Shown here piece by piece: positions 36,448-45,391 of a DNA stretch of 64,000 nt. Every line of letters begins with the position of its first letter. Position 1 is the first letter of the stretch. Source of the stretch: Pseudoruegeria sp. SHC-113 (GTDB lineage Bacteria; Pseudomonadota; Alphaproteobacteria; Rhodobacterales; Rhodobacteraceae); contig NZ_JAHUBR010000004.1 in NCBI RefSeq assembly GCF_025376885.1, positions 62,001 to 126,000 on the forward strand. The letters run 5' to 3'. Made by a program: the position numbers and the translations under genes. Below the pieces are notes generated by a model that did not search any database, was not told where the DNA came from, and saw only the letters and a list, made by a program, of their open reading frames with translations.

Positions 36448-37260
36448 TCAGCCCTTGCTGTGCTTTTCCCAGAGATCGGGGCGGCGCTCCTTGGTGAGCG
36501 CCTCGCTCATGGCGCGCCGCCAGTCTGCGATCTTGCCGTGATGGCCGCTCATCAGCACCTCGGGGATGGCACGGCCCTGCCATTCGGCGGGGCGGGTGTA
36601 TTGCGGGTGTTCGAGCAAGCCGTTGGAATGGCTCTCTTCCTCGGTGCTTTCCTCGTTGCCCAGCACGCCGGGCAGCAGGCGCACGGTGGCATCGAGCAGC
36701 GCCTGCGCGGCGATTTCACCACCGGTGAGTACGAAATCCCCGAGCGAGACCTCTTCCACCTCGAAATGCTCCAGCACGCGCTCGTCCACGCCTTCAAAGC
36801 GGCCGCAGAGCAGGGTGATCCCGGCCCCGGCGGCAAAGCGGCGGGCCATTGCCTGATCAAAGCGCCGCCCGCGCGGGCTGAGGTAAACCACCGGCCAGAG
36901 CGCGCGATCCTGCGGCGTGCCGCGCGCGGCTACGGCGAGCGCATTGCCCACCACATCGGGGCGCAGCACCATGCCCGCGCCGCCGCCGGCGGGGGTGTCA
37001 TCGACGTTCTTGTGCTTGCCGGTGCCGAAATCGCGCAGGGCAATCGTGTCGAGCGCCCATTTGCCCTCTTTCAGCGCGCGACCCGTCAGTGATTGGCCGA
37101 GCACGCCGGGGAAGGCTTCAGGAAACAGCGTCACGATCTTGGCCCGAAAGGCGGCGTTGAGGTTCAGGTGCTCTTCCATCAGGTCGCGCGGCTTGCGCAC
37201 CGTGGCGAGCGAGGCCTTGATCGACAGCCGCCCGTGGGAGCGGTTGGGGGCATCACTCAT
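36448..37260 (-). CDS. trmD: tRNA (guanine-37 N1)-methyltransferase
   Basis: TrmD (270 aa) methylates G37 next to the anticodon, preventing frameshifts. The SPOUT core begins at [15 protein letters not shown] (about residue 38) and includes [34 protein letters not shown] and [14 protein letters not shown], the knot that binds SAM. The first 37 residues are an extra N-terminal extension. The ATG at 37260 overlaps the rimM stop by 8 bp. Confidence 0.96.
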   Translation of the reverse strand: MSDAPNRSHGRLSIKASLATVRKPRDLMEEHLNLNAAFRAKIVTLFPEAFPGVLGQSLTGRALKEGKWALDTIALRDFGTGKHKNVDDTPAGGGAGMVLRPDVVGNALAVAARGTPQDRALWPVVYLSPRGRRFDQAMARRFAAGAGITLLCGRFEGVDERVLEHFEVEEVSLGDFVLTGGEIAAQALLDATVRLLPGVLGNEESTEEESHSNGLLEHPQYTRPAEWQGRAIPEVLMSGHHGKIADWRRAMSEALTKERRPDLWEKHSKG

Positions 37261-37768
37261 CGTCAAACAGCCCCTCGGGCGGATCGGCGATGATGCGCCC
37301 CCTTTCCAGATCCACGGTGGGCACCACGGCCAGCGTGAAGGGCAGCAGCACGCTCTCGGCCACGCCCGCCGGTTTGAGTTCCAGCAGATCGGACGCGCCG
37401 TGGTTGAGCACGTTGATCACCTTGCCAAGCTCCGTGCCGCCGGTATCAAGCACGGTGAGGCCGATCAGATCGGTGTGGTAGTATTCGTCGTCCGGCAGAT
37501 CGGGCAGGGCGTCACGATCGGCGTAGAGCTGCACGCCCTTCAGCGCATCGGCCTCTTCCTTGGTGGCAACGCCGCCCAGCCGCGCGGCAAAGCCGTTCTT
37601 CACGGGGCGGGTGATGGTGACGGTGAAGCGCTGGCTGCCGTCCTCGGTGCTCAAGGGGCCGTATTCGGCGATGTCCGAAGGCTCGGCGCAGAAGCTTTTT
37701 AGCCGCACCTCGCCCTGCACGCCAAAGGCGCCCGCAATCGCGCCTACGCAGATTTTCTGATCGCTCAT
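37253..37768 (-). CDS. rimM: Ribosome maturation factor RimM
   Basis: RimM (171 aa) binds S19 in the 30S head during assembly. It has the N-terminal [19 protein letters not shown] and a PRC-barrel C-terminal domain with [25 protein letters not shown] (quoted in part: [16 protein letters not shown]), ending LLPF and [10 protein letters not shown]. It overlaps trmD and follows bluB by 24 bp. Confidence 0.96.
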   Translation of the reverse strand: MSDQKICVGAIAGAFGVQGEVRLKSFCAEPSDIAEYGPLSTEDGSQRFTVTITRPVKNGFAARLGGVATKEEADALKGVQLYADRDALPDLPDDEYYHTDLIGLTVLDTGGTELGKVINVLNHGASDLLELKPAGVAESVLLPFTLAVVPTVDLERGRIIADPPEGLFDDE

Positions 37769-37792
37769 GGCCTGTGTTTCCTGCCTGCAGAT

Positions 37793-38422
37793 CTATCGTG
37801 TTTCAATCGCCAGCGTGGCCGCGCGGCTTTCCCAGCCTGCGGCCTCCAGCTCGGGCTGCTCGCCCTCGTCTTCCGGCCAGCCGATGCAAAGATAGCCGAC
37901 CAGCGCCCAGCTGTCAGGCACCGCGAGATCGCGGGCCAGCTGCGCCGGGTCAAGGATCGAGACCCAGCCCACGCCCAACCCCTCGGCCCGCGCAGCGAGC
38001 CAGAACTGGGTGATCGCGCTCACAACCGAATAGCGGCGCATCTCGGGCATGGTGCCCGCGCCGAGCCCTGCGCCCTTCTCGGTGGCCTCGTCGCAAAAGA
38101 CCGCGATCTGCACCGGCGCATCGCGCATGCCCGAAAGCTTGAGGCCCGCGTAAAGCTGCGCTTTCTCGCCCCCGTATCCCGCGAGCGCTTCGCTGTTGGC
38201 GGCCTCGAAATTGGCCAGCGTGGCGGCGCGCGCGGTGGCCGATTGCACCCGGATGATCCGCCACGGCTCGCTCAAACCGACAGAGGGCGCCAGCGCGAAG
38301 GTTGCCAGGCAACGATCGAGCAAAGCGCCCTCCACGGGATCAGTGCGGAAGCGGCGGACATCCCGCCGCCACCGCATGAGCTGGTCGAACTCCGCGCGGA
38401 AGCGTTCAGAGAACTGCGCCAT
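37793..38422 (-). CDS. bluB: 5,6-dimethylbenzimidazole synthase (flavin destructase)
   Basis: BluB (209 aa) cleaves reduced FMN with O2 to make the lower ligand of vitamin B12. It is a nitroreductase-fold protein with the BluB marks RRDVRRF (the Asp required for cleavage), APSVGLSEPW, LKLSGMRDAP and AARAEGLGVGWVSI (the conserved Ser). The ATG at 38422 is preferred to an in-frame TTG at 38431. It sits inside the ribosomal operon between rpsP (23 bp upstream) and rimM, an unusual place. Confidence 0.9.
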   Translation of the reverse strand: MAQFSERFRAEFDQLMRWRRDVRRFRTDPVEGALLDRCLATFALAPSVGLSEPWRIIRVQSATARAATLANFEAANSEALAGYGGEKAQLYAGLKLSGMRDAPVQIAVFCDEATEKGAGLGAGTMPEMRRYSVVSAITQFWLAARAEGLGVGWVSILDPAQLARDLAVPDSWALVGYLCIGWPEDEGEQPELEAAGWESRAATLAIETR

Positions 38423-38445
38423 CCGGGGCAACCGGTGTGATCCGA

Positions 38446-38820
38446 TTACTCGGAAGCAGCTTCTTCGGAAGCTTCGGCAGCAGCAGCGGCCTTGGCGGCT
38501 TTCTCTTCAGCGCGCTCAACGGCTTTCTTGCCCGGCTTGGCTTTCTTCGGGTTGGAGCGCTCTGTCTTGGCGACAACACCGGCAGCTTCCAGCATGCGGG
38601 CCACACGGTCGGTCGGCTGGGCGCCTTTGTCGAGCCAGGCCTGGATTTTCTCGATGTCCAGTTTCACGCGCTCTTCGCTGTCTTTCGGCAGCAGCGGGTT
38701 GTAGACGCCGAGTTTCTCGATGAAACGGCCATCGCGCGGCATGCGGCTGTCAGCAGCCACAACGCGGTAGAAGGGGCGTTTCTTGGAGCCACCACGGGCC
38801 AGACGGATCTTCATTGCCAT
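38446..38820 (-). CDS. rpsP: 30S ribosomal protein S16
   Basis: S16 (124 aa) has [21 protein letters not shown] and [19 protein letters not shown]. The C-terminal third ([20 protein letters not shown], then a run rich in Ala and Glu) is a long low-complexity tail, common in alphaproteobacteria. Confidence 0.97.
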   Translation of the reverse strand: MAMKIRLARGGSKKRPFYRVVAADSRMPRDGRFIEKLGVYNPLLPKDSEERVKLDIEKIQAWLDKGAQPTDRVARMLEAAGVVAKTERSNPKKAKPGKKAVERAEEKAAKAAAAAEASEEAASE

Positions 38821-38868
38821 TGTTCAATCTCCTTTGAATGGCGGGTGAGGCGGGGGCCTCAGGTAGGG

Positions 38869-39195
38869 TTAATCCTGGTGCTTCATGTGGTGCTGAATTA
38901 CCTCAGCGATGATGAAGTTCAGGAAGGCTTTGGCGAATTCCGGGTCGAGGTCGGCCTCGGTTGCCAGGGCTTCGAGCCGCTCGATCTGCTTGGCCTCGCG
39001 GGCCGGATCGGAGGGCGGAAGATCGTGTTCGGCCTTGAGTTTTCCCACGGCCTGCGTGTGTTTGAAGCGCTCGCCCAGCGTGTAGACGAGGATGGCATCG
39101 AGCCGGTCGATGCTTTCGCGGTGCCCTTTCAGCAGGGTGGCGGCGCGGGCGACGGGATCAGACATTTCGGCCTCGTTTTCTAGGGACTGGCTCAT
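38869..39195 (-). CDS. Chorismate mutase (AroQ class)
   Basis: This 108-aa all-helical enzyme converts chorismate to prephenate for phenylalanine and tyrosine. It shows the AroQ pattern RESIDRLDAILVYTLGERF, then VGKLKAEHDLPP, and R-E-x4-R-type residues. The start may be ATG 39195 (overlapping the GNAT stop by 4 bp, ATGA) or the internal ATG 39165, nearer to the usual start. It is 48 bp upstream of rpsP. Confidence 0.9.
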   Translation of the reverse strand: MSQSLENEAEMSDPVARAATLLKGHRESIDRLDAILVYTLGERFKHTQAVGKLKAEHDLPPSDPAREAKQIERLEALATEADLDPEFAKAFLNFIIAEVIQHHMKHQD

Positions 39196-39770
39196 GCGTA
39201 GGCCTCCGGGCTGCCGTCGGCATCATCGGGGTTGTAGCGATAGGTGCAGGTGCCGCTTTCGCGCTGCTCAACCAGTACGCCGCCCAGCCGTTCGGCCAGC
39301 GCGCGGGCGCGCGTGTTGGCGGCTTCGATGTAGCTCACCACCGGATCGGCGCCGAGCGTGAAGAGGTGTTCGAGAGCGGCTCGTGCGGCTTCAAAGGCGT
39401 AGCCCTTGCCCTCGGCTTGCGCAGAAAGCAGGAAGCCCAGTTCCAGCGCCTCATCGCCCGGCTCGCAGCCAGCGAAGATGAAGCCGATGGTCTCGCCCGT
39501 GCGGGTGATCGTGAACACGCCATCGCCGCGCAGCAGCCAACCGGCGCAGTAGTTGGCGAAATCTTCCCAGGCCTCGGCCTCGCTCATCGGGCCGCCGAAA
39601 TAGACAGAGCGCTGGCTGGCCACAAGCTCGGCGAACAGCGCGAAATCGGGCAGGCTCGGCGCGCGCAGCGCAAGGCGCGGCGTCTGCAGCACAGGCAGGG
39701 CGGCTTGTGCGGCCTGCGCGAAAGCTTTGCCCGGCGTCGGCAGCGTGGCGGGGGCGATTGTTGCGGCCAT
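39192..39770 (-). CDS. GNAT-family acetyltransferase (RimJ/RimL type)
   Basis: This 192-aa protein is the third of three related GNATs in a row. Visible are LQTPRLALRAPSLPDFALFAEL, ITRTGETIGFIFAGC, ALELGFLLSAQAEGKGYAFEA with the acetyl-CoA loop (AQAEGKGYA), and IEAANTRARALAERLGG. The stop-start overlaps (TGATG with the upstream gene, ATGA with chorismate mutase) indicate coupled translation. The target is unknown. Confidence 0.85.
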   Translation of the reverse strand: MAATIAPATLPTPGKAFAQAAQAALPVLQTPRLALRAPSLPDFALFAELVASQRSVYFGGPMSEAEAWEDFANYCAGWLLRGDGVFTITRTGETIGFIFAGCEPGDEALELGFLLSAQAEGKGYAFEAARAALEHLFTLGADPVVSYIEAANTRARALAERLGGVLVEQRESGTCTYRYNPDDADGSPEAYA

Positions 39771-40288
39771 CACGCAGCCCTCCGGTGCCGGTAGACAACG
39801 GTCTCCGCGGCCGTCTCGCCCTCGGGCAGCACGGCCTGCGGATCATGGGTCGCGCCCAGCCGATTGGCGAGCGCGATGGAGCGGGTGTTTTTCGGGTCGA
39901 TATAGCTGACGAGCGTGTCGCAGCCTTCGAGGGTGTCAAAGGCCCAGTCGCGCGCGGCCTTGGCGGCGGCATAGGCGATGCCACGCCCTTCAAAGCCGTC
40001 AAACAGGATCCAGCCAATCTCGCGTTCGGGGAAGCGCGGCGGCTGCGTGACTGCAACCTGCCCGGCCAGCGCGCCGTCGGCGGTTTCGATGGACCAGCCG
40101 CCCTGACCCAGAAGTCCCCAGCTTCCGGCCTCGGATGCGAAACCATACCAGAGATGCGTGCGGTTGGCGGGGCCATCCACATAGGCGGCGCGGGGGGATT
40201 GGAAGAACTCCCACAGCGGCTCCAGATCGCTCATGCGATAGGGGCGCAGGCGGATGGAGCCTGTTTCGATGATCGGGGCGGAGGTCAT
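39770..40288 (-). CDS. GNAT-family acetyltransferase (RimJ/RimL type)
   Basis: This 172-aa protein is the middle GNAT. It has ETGSIRLRPYRMSDLEPLWEF, EIGWILFDGFEGRGIAYAAAKAAR (quoted here as EIGWILFDGFEGRGIA), and SYIDPKNTRSIALANRLGA. It overlaps both neighbours by 1 to 4 bp. Its likeness to the flanking genes suggests tandem duplication followed by divergence. Confidence 0.85.
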   Translation of the reverse strand: MTSAPIIETGSIRLRPYRMSDLEPLWEFFQSPRAAYVDGPANRTHLWYGFASEAGSWGLLGQGGWSIETADGALAGQVAVTQPPRFPEREIGWILFDGFEGRGIAYAAAKAARDWAFDTLEGCDTLVSYIDPKNTRSIALANRLGATHDPQAVLPEGETAAETVVYRHRRAA

Positions 40289-40803
40289 ACGAGCACCTCC
40301 TGCGCGCAGGGATGGCGGAAGACGAAACAGGGCGCGCCCTTGGGCGTGGCGGCTGTTTCATCCAGCTCCGCGCCCATGCGCTCGGCCAGCGCGATCGAGG
40401 CGCGGTTGGCGCGGTCGATATAGGAGACGAGCGATTTCAGCCCGGTGTTGGCATAGATCCAGCGGCGCAGGGCCAGTGCGGCCTCGCCGGCAAAGCCCTT
40501 GCCTTCATGGCCGTCAAACAGGAACCAGCCGAGCTGTGCGTCGGGGAACTCAAGGCCTTTGGTCACGGCGACCTGCCCAAGGCGGCGGCCCACACTGTCC
40601 TCGATGATCAGCCCGCCGAAGCCGAAAAGCGGCCAATGGGCGATGTCGTTGCAGAACCAGCTCCAGGCTTTCTCCTGCCCGTGGGGCCCACCCATATGCC
40701 GCGCGCGGTCCGACGCCAGAAACGCGGCGTAGTCGGAGAAATCCGACAGCCGAAACGGGCGCAGGGTCAGCCGCTCGGAGGTTATGGTGGGCGCGACGGT
40801 CAC
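40285..40803 (-). CDS. GNAT-family acetyltransferase (RimJ/RimL type)
   Basis: This 172-aa protein is the first GNAT after ffh, with no gap to the ffh 3' side. It has SERLTLRPFRLSDFSDYAAF, QLGWFLFDGHEGKGFAGEAA with the CoA loop, and SYIDRANRASIALAERMGAE. It overlaps the next GNAT by 4 bp. RimJ/RimL enzymes acetylate ribosomal protein N-termini or small molecules; the adjacency to ribosome and SRP genes is suggestive only. Confidence 0.85.
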   Translation of the reverse strand: MTVAPTITSERLTLRPFRLSDFSDYAAFLASDRARHMGGPHGQEKAWSWFCNDIAHWPLFGFGGLIIEDSVGRRLGQVAVTKGLEFPDAQLGWFLFDGHEGKGFAGEAALALRRWIYANTGLKSLVSYIDRANRASIALAERMGAELDETAATPKGAPCFVFRHPCAQEVLV

Positions 40804-42324
40804 TTATTTCTTCTTCCCGAAGCCGGAGAGGCCGGGGGGCAGGCTGCCGCCACCTAGGCCGGGAAGCCCGCCGGGCATGCCACCAGGAAGGCCGCCTTTG
40901 CCCATGGCTTTCGCCGCCGCTTCCAGCGCCTTCGGGTCCATCTGCGAGGGGTCCACATCGGGCATGCCGCCCTTGCCCATCATGCCTTTCATGGCCTGTT
41001 TGAGCATGCCGCCTTTGCCCATCTTGCCCATCTTCTTCATCATGTCCGCCATCTGGCGCTGCATCTTCAGAAGCTTGTTCAGATCGGAGACATCCATGCC
41101 CGAACCGGCGGCGATGCGCTTCTTGCGGCTCGCCTGCAGGATCTGCGGGTTGGCGCGTTCCACCTTCGTCATGGACTGGATCATGGCGATCTGGCGGGTG
41201 ATCGTCTTGTCGTCAAAGCCCGCGTCCTGCACCTGCTTGGCCATCTTGCCCATGCCGGGAAGCATGGACATCACGCCTTCCATGCCGCCCATCTGCTGCA
41301 TCTGCTCCAGCTGGGTCTTCATGTCGTTCATGTTGAAACGCCCCTTCTGGAACCGCTTCATCATGCGCTCGGCCTGTTCGGCCTCCACGACTTCCTGTGC
41401 CTTCTCAACGAGCGCGACGATGTCGCCCATGCCGAGGATACGGCCCGCGATCCGGTCCGGCTCGAAGGTTTCGAGCGCGTCCATCTTCTCGCCGAGGCCG
41501 ACGAATTTGATCGGCTTGCCGGTGACGGCGCGCATCGAAAGCGCGGCACCGCCACGGCCGTCGCCGTCCATCCGGGTCAGCACAACGCCGGAGATGCCGA
41601 TCTTCTCATCGAAGTTCTCGGCCACGTTCACGGCGTCCTGACCGGTCAGGCCATCGACCACCAGCAGCGTTTCGCGCGGGGAGACAACGTTGCGCACGGC
41701 CTCCACTTCGCCCATCAGCGTGTCGTCGATGTGCAGGCGGCCGGCGGTGTCGAGCAGGTAGACGTCATAACCGCCCATCGTCGCTTGCTGCTTGGCGCGC
41801 TTGGCGATGTCCACGGCGCTCTGGCCCTTCACGATCGGCAGCGTGTCCACGCCGATCTGGGTGCCGAGCACGGCGAGCTGATCCATGGCGGCGGGGCGGT
41901 AGATGTCGAGCGAGGCCATCAGCACCCGCTTGCCGTTCTTCTCTTTCAGCCGCTTGGCGAGCTTGCCCGTCGTGGTTGTCTTACCGGAGCCCTGCAAGCC
42001 GACCATGAGGATCGGGGCGGGGGCGTTGTCGATCTTCAACTCGCCCGGCTCGGCGTTGTCACCGGCCAGAACATGGCGCAGCTCGTCATGGACGATCTTC
42101 ACCACCTGCTGGCCCGGCGTCACCGATTTGGTGACGGACTGGCCGGTGGCCTTCTCCTGCACCGCCTTGACGAAATCGCGCGCCACGGGGAGGGAGACGT
42201 CGGCCTCGAGCAGCGCCACGCGCACTTCGCGCAGGGCGGTTTTCACGTCCTCGTCGGAGAGGGCGCCCTGTTTGGTCAGGCGGTCAAAGACGCCGGAAAG
42301 GCGTTCGCTCAGATTTTCAAACAT
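40804..42324 (-). CDS. ffh: Signal recognition particle protein Ffh
   Basis: Ffh (506 aa) is the GTPase that, with 4.5S RNA, delivers nascent membrane proteins to FtsY. The N domain opens MFENLSERLSGVFDRL, G domain has G1 GLQGSGKTTTTGKLAKRL, DTAGRL and TRMDGDGRGG, and the C-terminal M domain (from about residue 310) is rich in Met (MQQMGGMEGVMSMLPGMGKM). It ends in a Gly/Pro/Met-rich tail with GFGKKK. It is the first gene of the run towards rpsP. Confidence 0.97.
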   Translation of the reverse strand: MFENLSERLSGVFDRLTKQGALSDEDVKTALREVRVALLEADVSLPVARDFVKAVQEKATGQSVTKSVTPGQQVVKIVHDELRHVLAGDNAEPGELKIDNAPAPILMVGLQGSGKTTTTGKLAKRLKEKNGKRVLMASLDIYRPAAMDQLAVLGTQIGVDTLPIVKGQSAVDIAKRAKQQATMGGYDVYLLDTAGRLHIDDTLMGEVEAVRNVVSPRETLLVVDGLTGQDAVNVAENFDEKIGISGVVLTRMDGDGRGGAALSMRAVTGKPIKFVGLGEKMDALETFEPDRIAGRILGMGDIVALVEKAQEVVEAEQAERMMKRFQKGRFNMNDMKTQLEQMQQMGGMEGVMSMLPGMGKMAKQVQDAGFDDKTITRQIAMIQSMTKVERANPQILQASRKKRIAAGSGMDVSDLNKLLKMQRQMADMMKKMGKMGKGGMLKQAMKGMMGKGGMPDVDPSQMDPKALEAAAKAMGKGGLPGGMPGGLPGLGGGSLPPGLSGFGKKK

Positions 42325-42518
42325 GCCTCGGCCCTCCTAAAAGCCCTTCGCGCTGATCTTTGCCCCACCAGTTAAGGTGCGACGCTCCATATGCCAATGG
42401 CCCCCGTGGGCGCGACGCGCTGACGGGGGGCGATCCCTGAAACGACTCAAGGGACCGGAAGCTTGACCGACTTCCGGGGTTTGCGGGTTCGCTTACGGGC
42501 TTGGGGCGGGGGAGTCAA

Positions 42519-42547
42519 GGGAAGGGGCCGGTGCGTGGCCCCTTCCC
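42519..42547 (-). terminator. Hairpin terminator of the saccharopine operon
   Basis: GGGAAGGGGCC and its perfect 11-bp complement, 7-nt loop, lie 9 bp after the stop of the 42556 gene. The minus strand continues TTGACTCC, so the U-tail is poor. Confidence 0.6.
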
Positions 42548-42555
42548 GGTGCATA

Positions 42556-43695
42556 TCAGCTATGATCGACGATCTGCAGGTGCTGGGCGAGGGCGCCGAT
42601 TTCCCCCATCCAGCGCGCCACGAGCCGGGGATCGGCGGGCGCGGCGCTGACACCGGCGGGGATCTCGCGGGCCAGCACGGCCTCGATGGCCAGCGCCACG
42701 GGCACACTCACAAGCCGCGCCATGGCGGTGCCGCGCGCATCGCCCCAGGCGTCCATCACGTAGCTCTTGTGGTAGACGGGCACGCCGTCCTTCTCGGCCT
42801 TCAGCGCCACGCAAAGCACGACGCGGTCGGGCTCGCCTGCGTCATAGGCGTTCTCGGCCCAGAACTGATCGCTCATCTCTTTCAGGCGGGCGTCGCCTTC
42901 GGGGCCTTGCAGCGTTTCGATCTCGGAAAACACGCCGCCCCAGGCCTCGGCCCAGCCGTTCAGCCGCAGGGTGCCGCGCACGAATTCCTTCACCTGCCAG
43001 TCGGGCTCGAAACCGTAATCGGCCATGAAGGGCAGGGAATCGCGGTTGGGGTAGACTTCGAAGACTTCGGGTGTGGGCAGTGGCGCGGTGTAGCTGCTGA
43101 TCGCATCCCACGGGCGGGCCACGTCCAGCGGCGCGAAATCGCGGATGGAGCGCGAGGGCGAGCGCAGCGCCTTCAGCACGCCAAGGGGCGACCAGCTGAA
43201 CTTGTAGCGAAAGGCGTTGGCTTCCTTCGGCACACCGCCGCAGTAGGAGATGAAGGAGAGCGTGTTGCCCGCGTCAAAGGCAGCGCTGGCCCGGTAGTCG
43301 GCCACCAGCCAATGGGCCATGAGGTGATCGATGCCGGGATCAAGGCCGACCTCATTGACGAAGCGCAGGCCCTTCTCGCGGGCGGCATCGTCCAGCGCGC
43401 GCATCTCCGGGGCGATGTAGCTTGAGGACACGAAATGCGCGCCTTTCTCAAGGCAGAGCGTGGCGAGCGGCACGTGCTGATCGCCCGGCAGCATGGAGAC
43501 AACGACGTCGCCCGGCTGCACCGCATCGGCGATGGCTTCCGGCGTGTAGGCGCGGATGTCTTGCGCCAGATCGCCCACAGCCGCCTGCGCTTTTTCCGTC
43601 GTGCGGTTCCAGACGGTTACGTCCTGCCCGGCTTCCAGAAGCCTGCGCAGGCCGGGGATGGCGGAAAGGCCGGTGCCGCACCAATGGATTGTCAT
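42556..43695 (-). CDS. Saccharopine dehydrogenase (glutamate-forming type)
   Basis: This 379-aa protein has an N-terminal NAD(P) Rossmann region (TIHWCGTGLSAIPGLRRL, an altered GxGxxG) and the saccharopine dehydrogenase C-terminal domain: VNEVGLDPGIDHLMAHW, SFISYCGGVPKEANAFRYKFSWSP (quoted as SYCGGVPKEANAFRYKFSW). With the adjacent lysine-forming enzyme it would oxidise saccharopine to glutamate and alpha-aminoadipate semialdehyde, the second step of lysine degradation. It is the last gene of a four-gene run, 11 bp after its partner. Confidence 0.85.
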   Translation of the reverse strand: MTIHWCGTGLSAIPGLRRLLEAGQDVTVWNRTTEKAQAAVGDLAQDIRAYTPEAIADAVQPGDVVVSMLPGDQHVPLATLCLEKGAHFVSSSYIAPEMRALDDAAREKGLRFVNEVGLDPGIDHLMAHWLVADYRASAAFDAGNTLSFISYCGGVPKEANAFRYKFSWSPLGVLKALRSPSRSIRDFAPLDVARPWDAISSYTAPLPTPEVFEVYPNRDSLPFMADYGFEPDWQVKEFVRGTLRLNGWAEAWGGVFSEIETLQGPEGDARLKEMSDQFWAENAYDAGEPDRVVLCVALKAEKDGVPVYHKSYVMDAWGDARGTAMARLVSVPVALAIEAVLAREIPAGVSAAPADPRLVARWMGEIGALAQHLQIVDHS

Positions 43696-43706
43696 GGCTG
43701 CCTCCT

Positions 43707-44762
43707 TCAGAGTGCTTTGATGTGGGTTTCAAATTCCGCCGCCGCGCGGTGCCAGACGCCTGCATCCAGCGCATCGAGCGTGAGGAGGGAGGGCAGAAGC
43801 TGGGCGGCGTAATCTTCGCTGGATTCGGCTGGGAGCAGCGAGGGCAGGTTGTCGATCGCCATCACGTCGAGCACCGGGTTCTCGGCCACGCGCAGCGCGG
43901 GCGCGGCCCAGCTGGTGGCGCGGTCATAGACGGGGATCGGGTTGTAATCGCTGTCCGGATCGCAGGCCACATCGCCCACGGCGGTGAGGCGGCGTTCGGC
44001 CAGCAATGCCTCACGTGGGACAAACACCGGCGTGCCGGGGCGGGCGAAGATGCAGTTCAGGAACAGATCATGAGCAAGGATTTCCGGGAAGGGCCCACCC
44101 GAGGCCGTCTCGGCCATGTCCCAGCGGGTTACGGAAACGCCCATGGCCTCCAGCAGATCGCTCGCGCCGGTGCCCACGCGCCCCAGCGCGCCGATGACGA
44201 TGGCAGTGGGTTTGTCTGCGCCGGTGGCGGCAAGCTCCGCGCCCAGATCGGCGAGCAGGGCATCCTTGCTGGCGTAGACGCCCACGGGGCCGCAGATCTC
44301 GCCGCGCTGCTGGGCGGCCCAGCATTTCAGGGTCACAGCCGCGCCCGCATAGCCTGCCCAGTAGCCAAAGGCCGCCACGCGCCGCCCGGCTTCGTCCACA
44401 AGGTATTCCAGATCATAGAGCGTGCCGCCTCCGGCCTTGAAGCGCTCCAGTAGCGCCTTGCCGGAATGCTGGCCCTTGAAGGCATGGCCGAACATGATGT
44501 GGCGGTGGGGCAGGGGGGTGCCGTCCTCGGGCAGTTCCTTCAGGCCGAAGATGATCGCGTCGCGCGGGGCCTCGGGCCAGCTGTTTTCCGGCGCAATCTC
44601 GCAGCCCGCATCGATATAGGGCTGCAGCGGCAGCGCGCGCACGGAGCTTTCCTCGACCGTCACGCGAATACCCGCCGCGATCAGCGCCTTTGCACCGTCT
44701 GCTGTCAGGCCCACGCGTTCCTCATTCGGGCGTTGCTCGGCCCGGACCCAAAGATGCGTCAT
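43707..44762 (-). CDS. Saccharopine dehydrogenase (NAD+, lysine-forming) / lysine-ketoglutarate reductase type
   Basis: This 351-aa LYS1-like protein has WVRAEQRPNEERVGLTADGA at the N-terminus (alanine-dehydrogenase-like domain), HIMFGHAFKGQHSGKALLERF, and an NAD Rossmann motif IVIGALGRVGTGASDLL. It interconverts lysine plus 2-oxoglutarate with saccharopine. The reading frame extends 121 codons upstream inside the GST gene; the ATG at 44762, in a 4-bp overlap (ATGA), is the family start. Confidence 0.88.
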   Translation of the reverse strand: MTHLWVRAEQRPNEERVGLTADGAKALIAAGIRVTVEESSVRALPLQPYIDAGCEIAPENSWPEAPRDAIIFGLKELPEDGTPLPHRHIMFGHAFKGQHSGKALLERFKAGGGTLYDLEYLVDEAGRRVAAFGYWAGYAGAAVTLKCWAAQQRGEICGPVGVYASKDALLADLGAELAATGADKPTAIVIGALGRVGTGASDLLEAMGVSVTRWDMAETASGGPFPEILAHDLFLNCIFARPGTPVFVPREALLAERRLTAVGDVACDPDSDYNPIPVYDRATSWAAPALRVAENPVLDVMAIDNLPSLLPAESSEDYAAQLLPSLLTLDALDAGVWHRAAAEFETHIKAL

Positions 44763-45382
44763 GTGATGATCCCCCGTTCCCGGATCCGCGCCACCGAGGG
44801 GCGCGCGGCGATGGTTTCGAAATGGCGGGCGAGCTTGGGGTAGGCGGTGATGTCCACGCTGTCCCCCGCAAGCCAGCGGCAGATGGTGTAGAGCCAGGTA
44901 TCGGCCAGCGTGAAGCTCTCGCCCAGGGCGAAGGGGCCGCCGGTCAGCACATGGCCTTCCAGATAGGCGCAGCATTCGGCCATGGTCTGCGGCACCTTGG
45001 CCGTCATGTCCGCGAAGGAGCTGTCCTGATCGGCCCAGCGGTGGCCGCGCATCTTGTGGGCATGGGCCACATGCATCGTGTTGCCGAGGTAATGCATCAG
45101 CGCGCGTGTTTGGGCGGCGTGCCACGGATCGGTGGGCATCAACCCGGCCTCGGGCGCAAGCGCGGCGATATACTCAAGAATGGCCCCCGTCTCGGTGAGC
45201 AGCCCCTGATCCGTGGCCAGCGTCGGCACCCGGCCTTTCGGGTTCACCGCGTGGTAGGCCGGTTTCATCTGTGCACCGGTGGTGAAATCCACCAGCACCG
45301 GCTCGTAGGCGATCCCGGCTTCCTCCATCGCGATGGCCGAGGCCACGGCGACGGTTCCGGGGGCGTAGTAAAGCTGCATCAT
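44759..45382 (-). CDS. Glutathione S-transferase family protein
   Basis: This 207-aa protein has a thioredoxin-fold N-terminal domain (MQLYYAPGTVAVASAIAMEE, with the Ser/Thr-less APGT position of bacterial GSTs) and VNPKGRVPTLATDQGLLTET with the glutathione-binding cis-Pro and E-S/T-like motif. The C-terminal helical domain has SFTLADTWLYTICRWL. It overlaps the lysine-forming saccharopine dehydrogenase and may protect against or isomerise an aldehyde intermediate; that link is inference. Confidence 0.88.
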   Translation of the reverse strand: MMQLYYAPGTVAVASAIAMEEAGIAYEPVLVDFTTGAQMKPAYHAVNPKGRVPTLATDQGLLTETGAILEYIAALAPEAGLMPTDPWHAAQTRALMHYLGNTMHVAHAHKMRGHRWADQDSSFADMTAKVPQTMAECCAYLEGHVLTGGPFALGESFTLADTWLYTICRWLAGDSVDITAYPKLARHFETIAARPSVARIRERGIIT

Positions 45383-45391
45383 GGCTGCTCC

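Noticed and set aside
42447-42707. 86-codon minus-strand ORF at the end of the saccharopine operon
   Set aside because: Pro/Arg/Ser-rich shadow of the last 50 codons of the saccharopine dehydrogenase, and it runs through a terminator hairpin.
44763-45125. 121-codon N-terminal extension of the lysine-forming saccharopine dehydrogenase
   Set aside because: The extension lies inside the GST gene in another frame, is Arg/His-rich, and homologs start at the ATG at 44762, which has the ATGA overlap.
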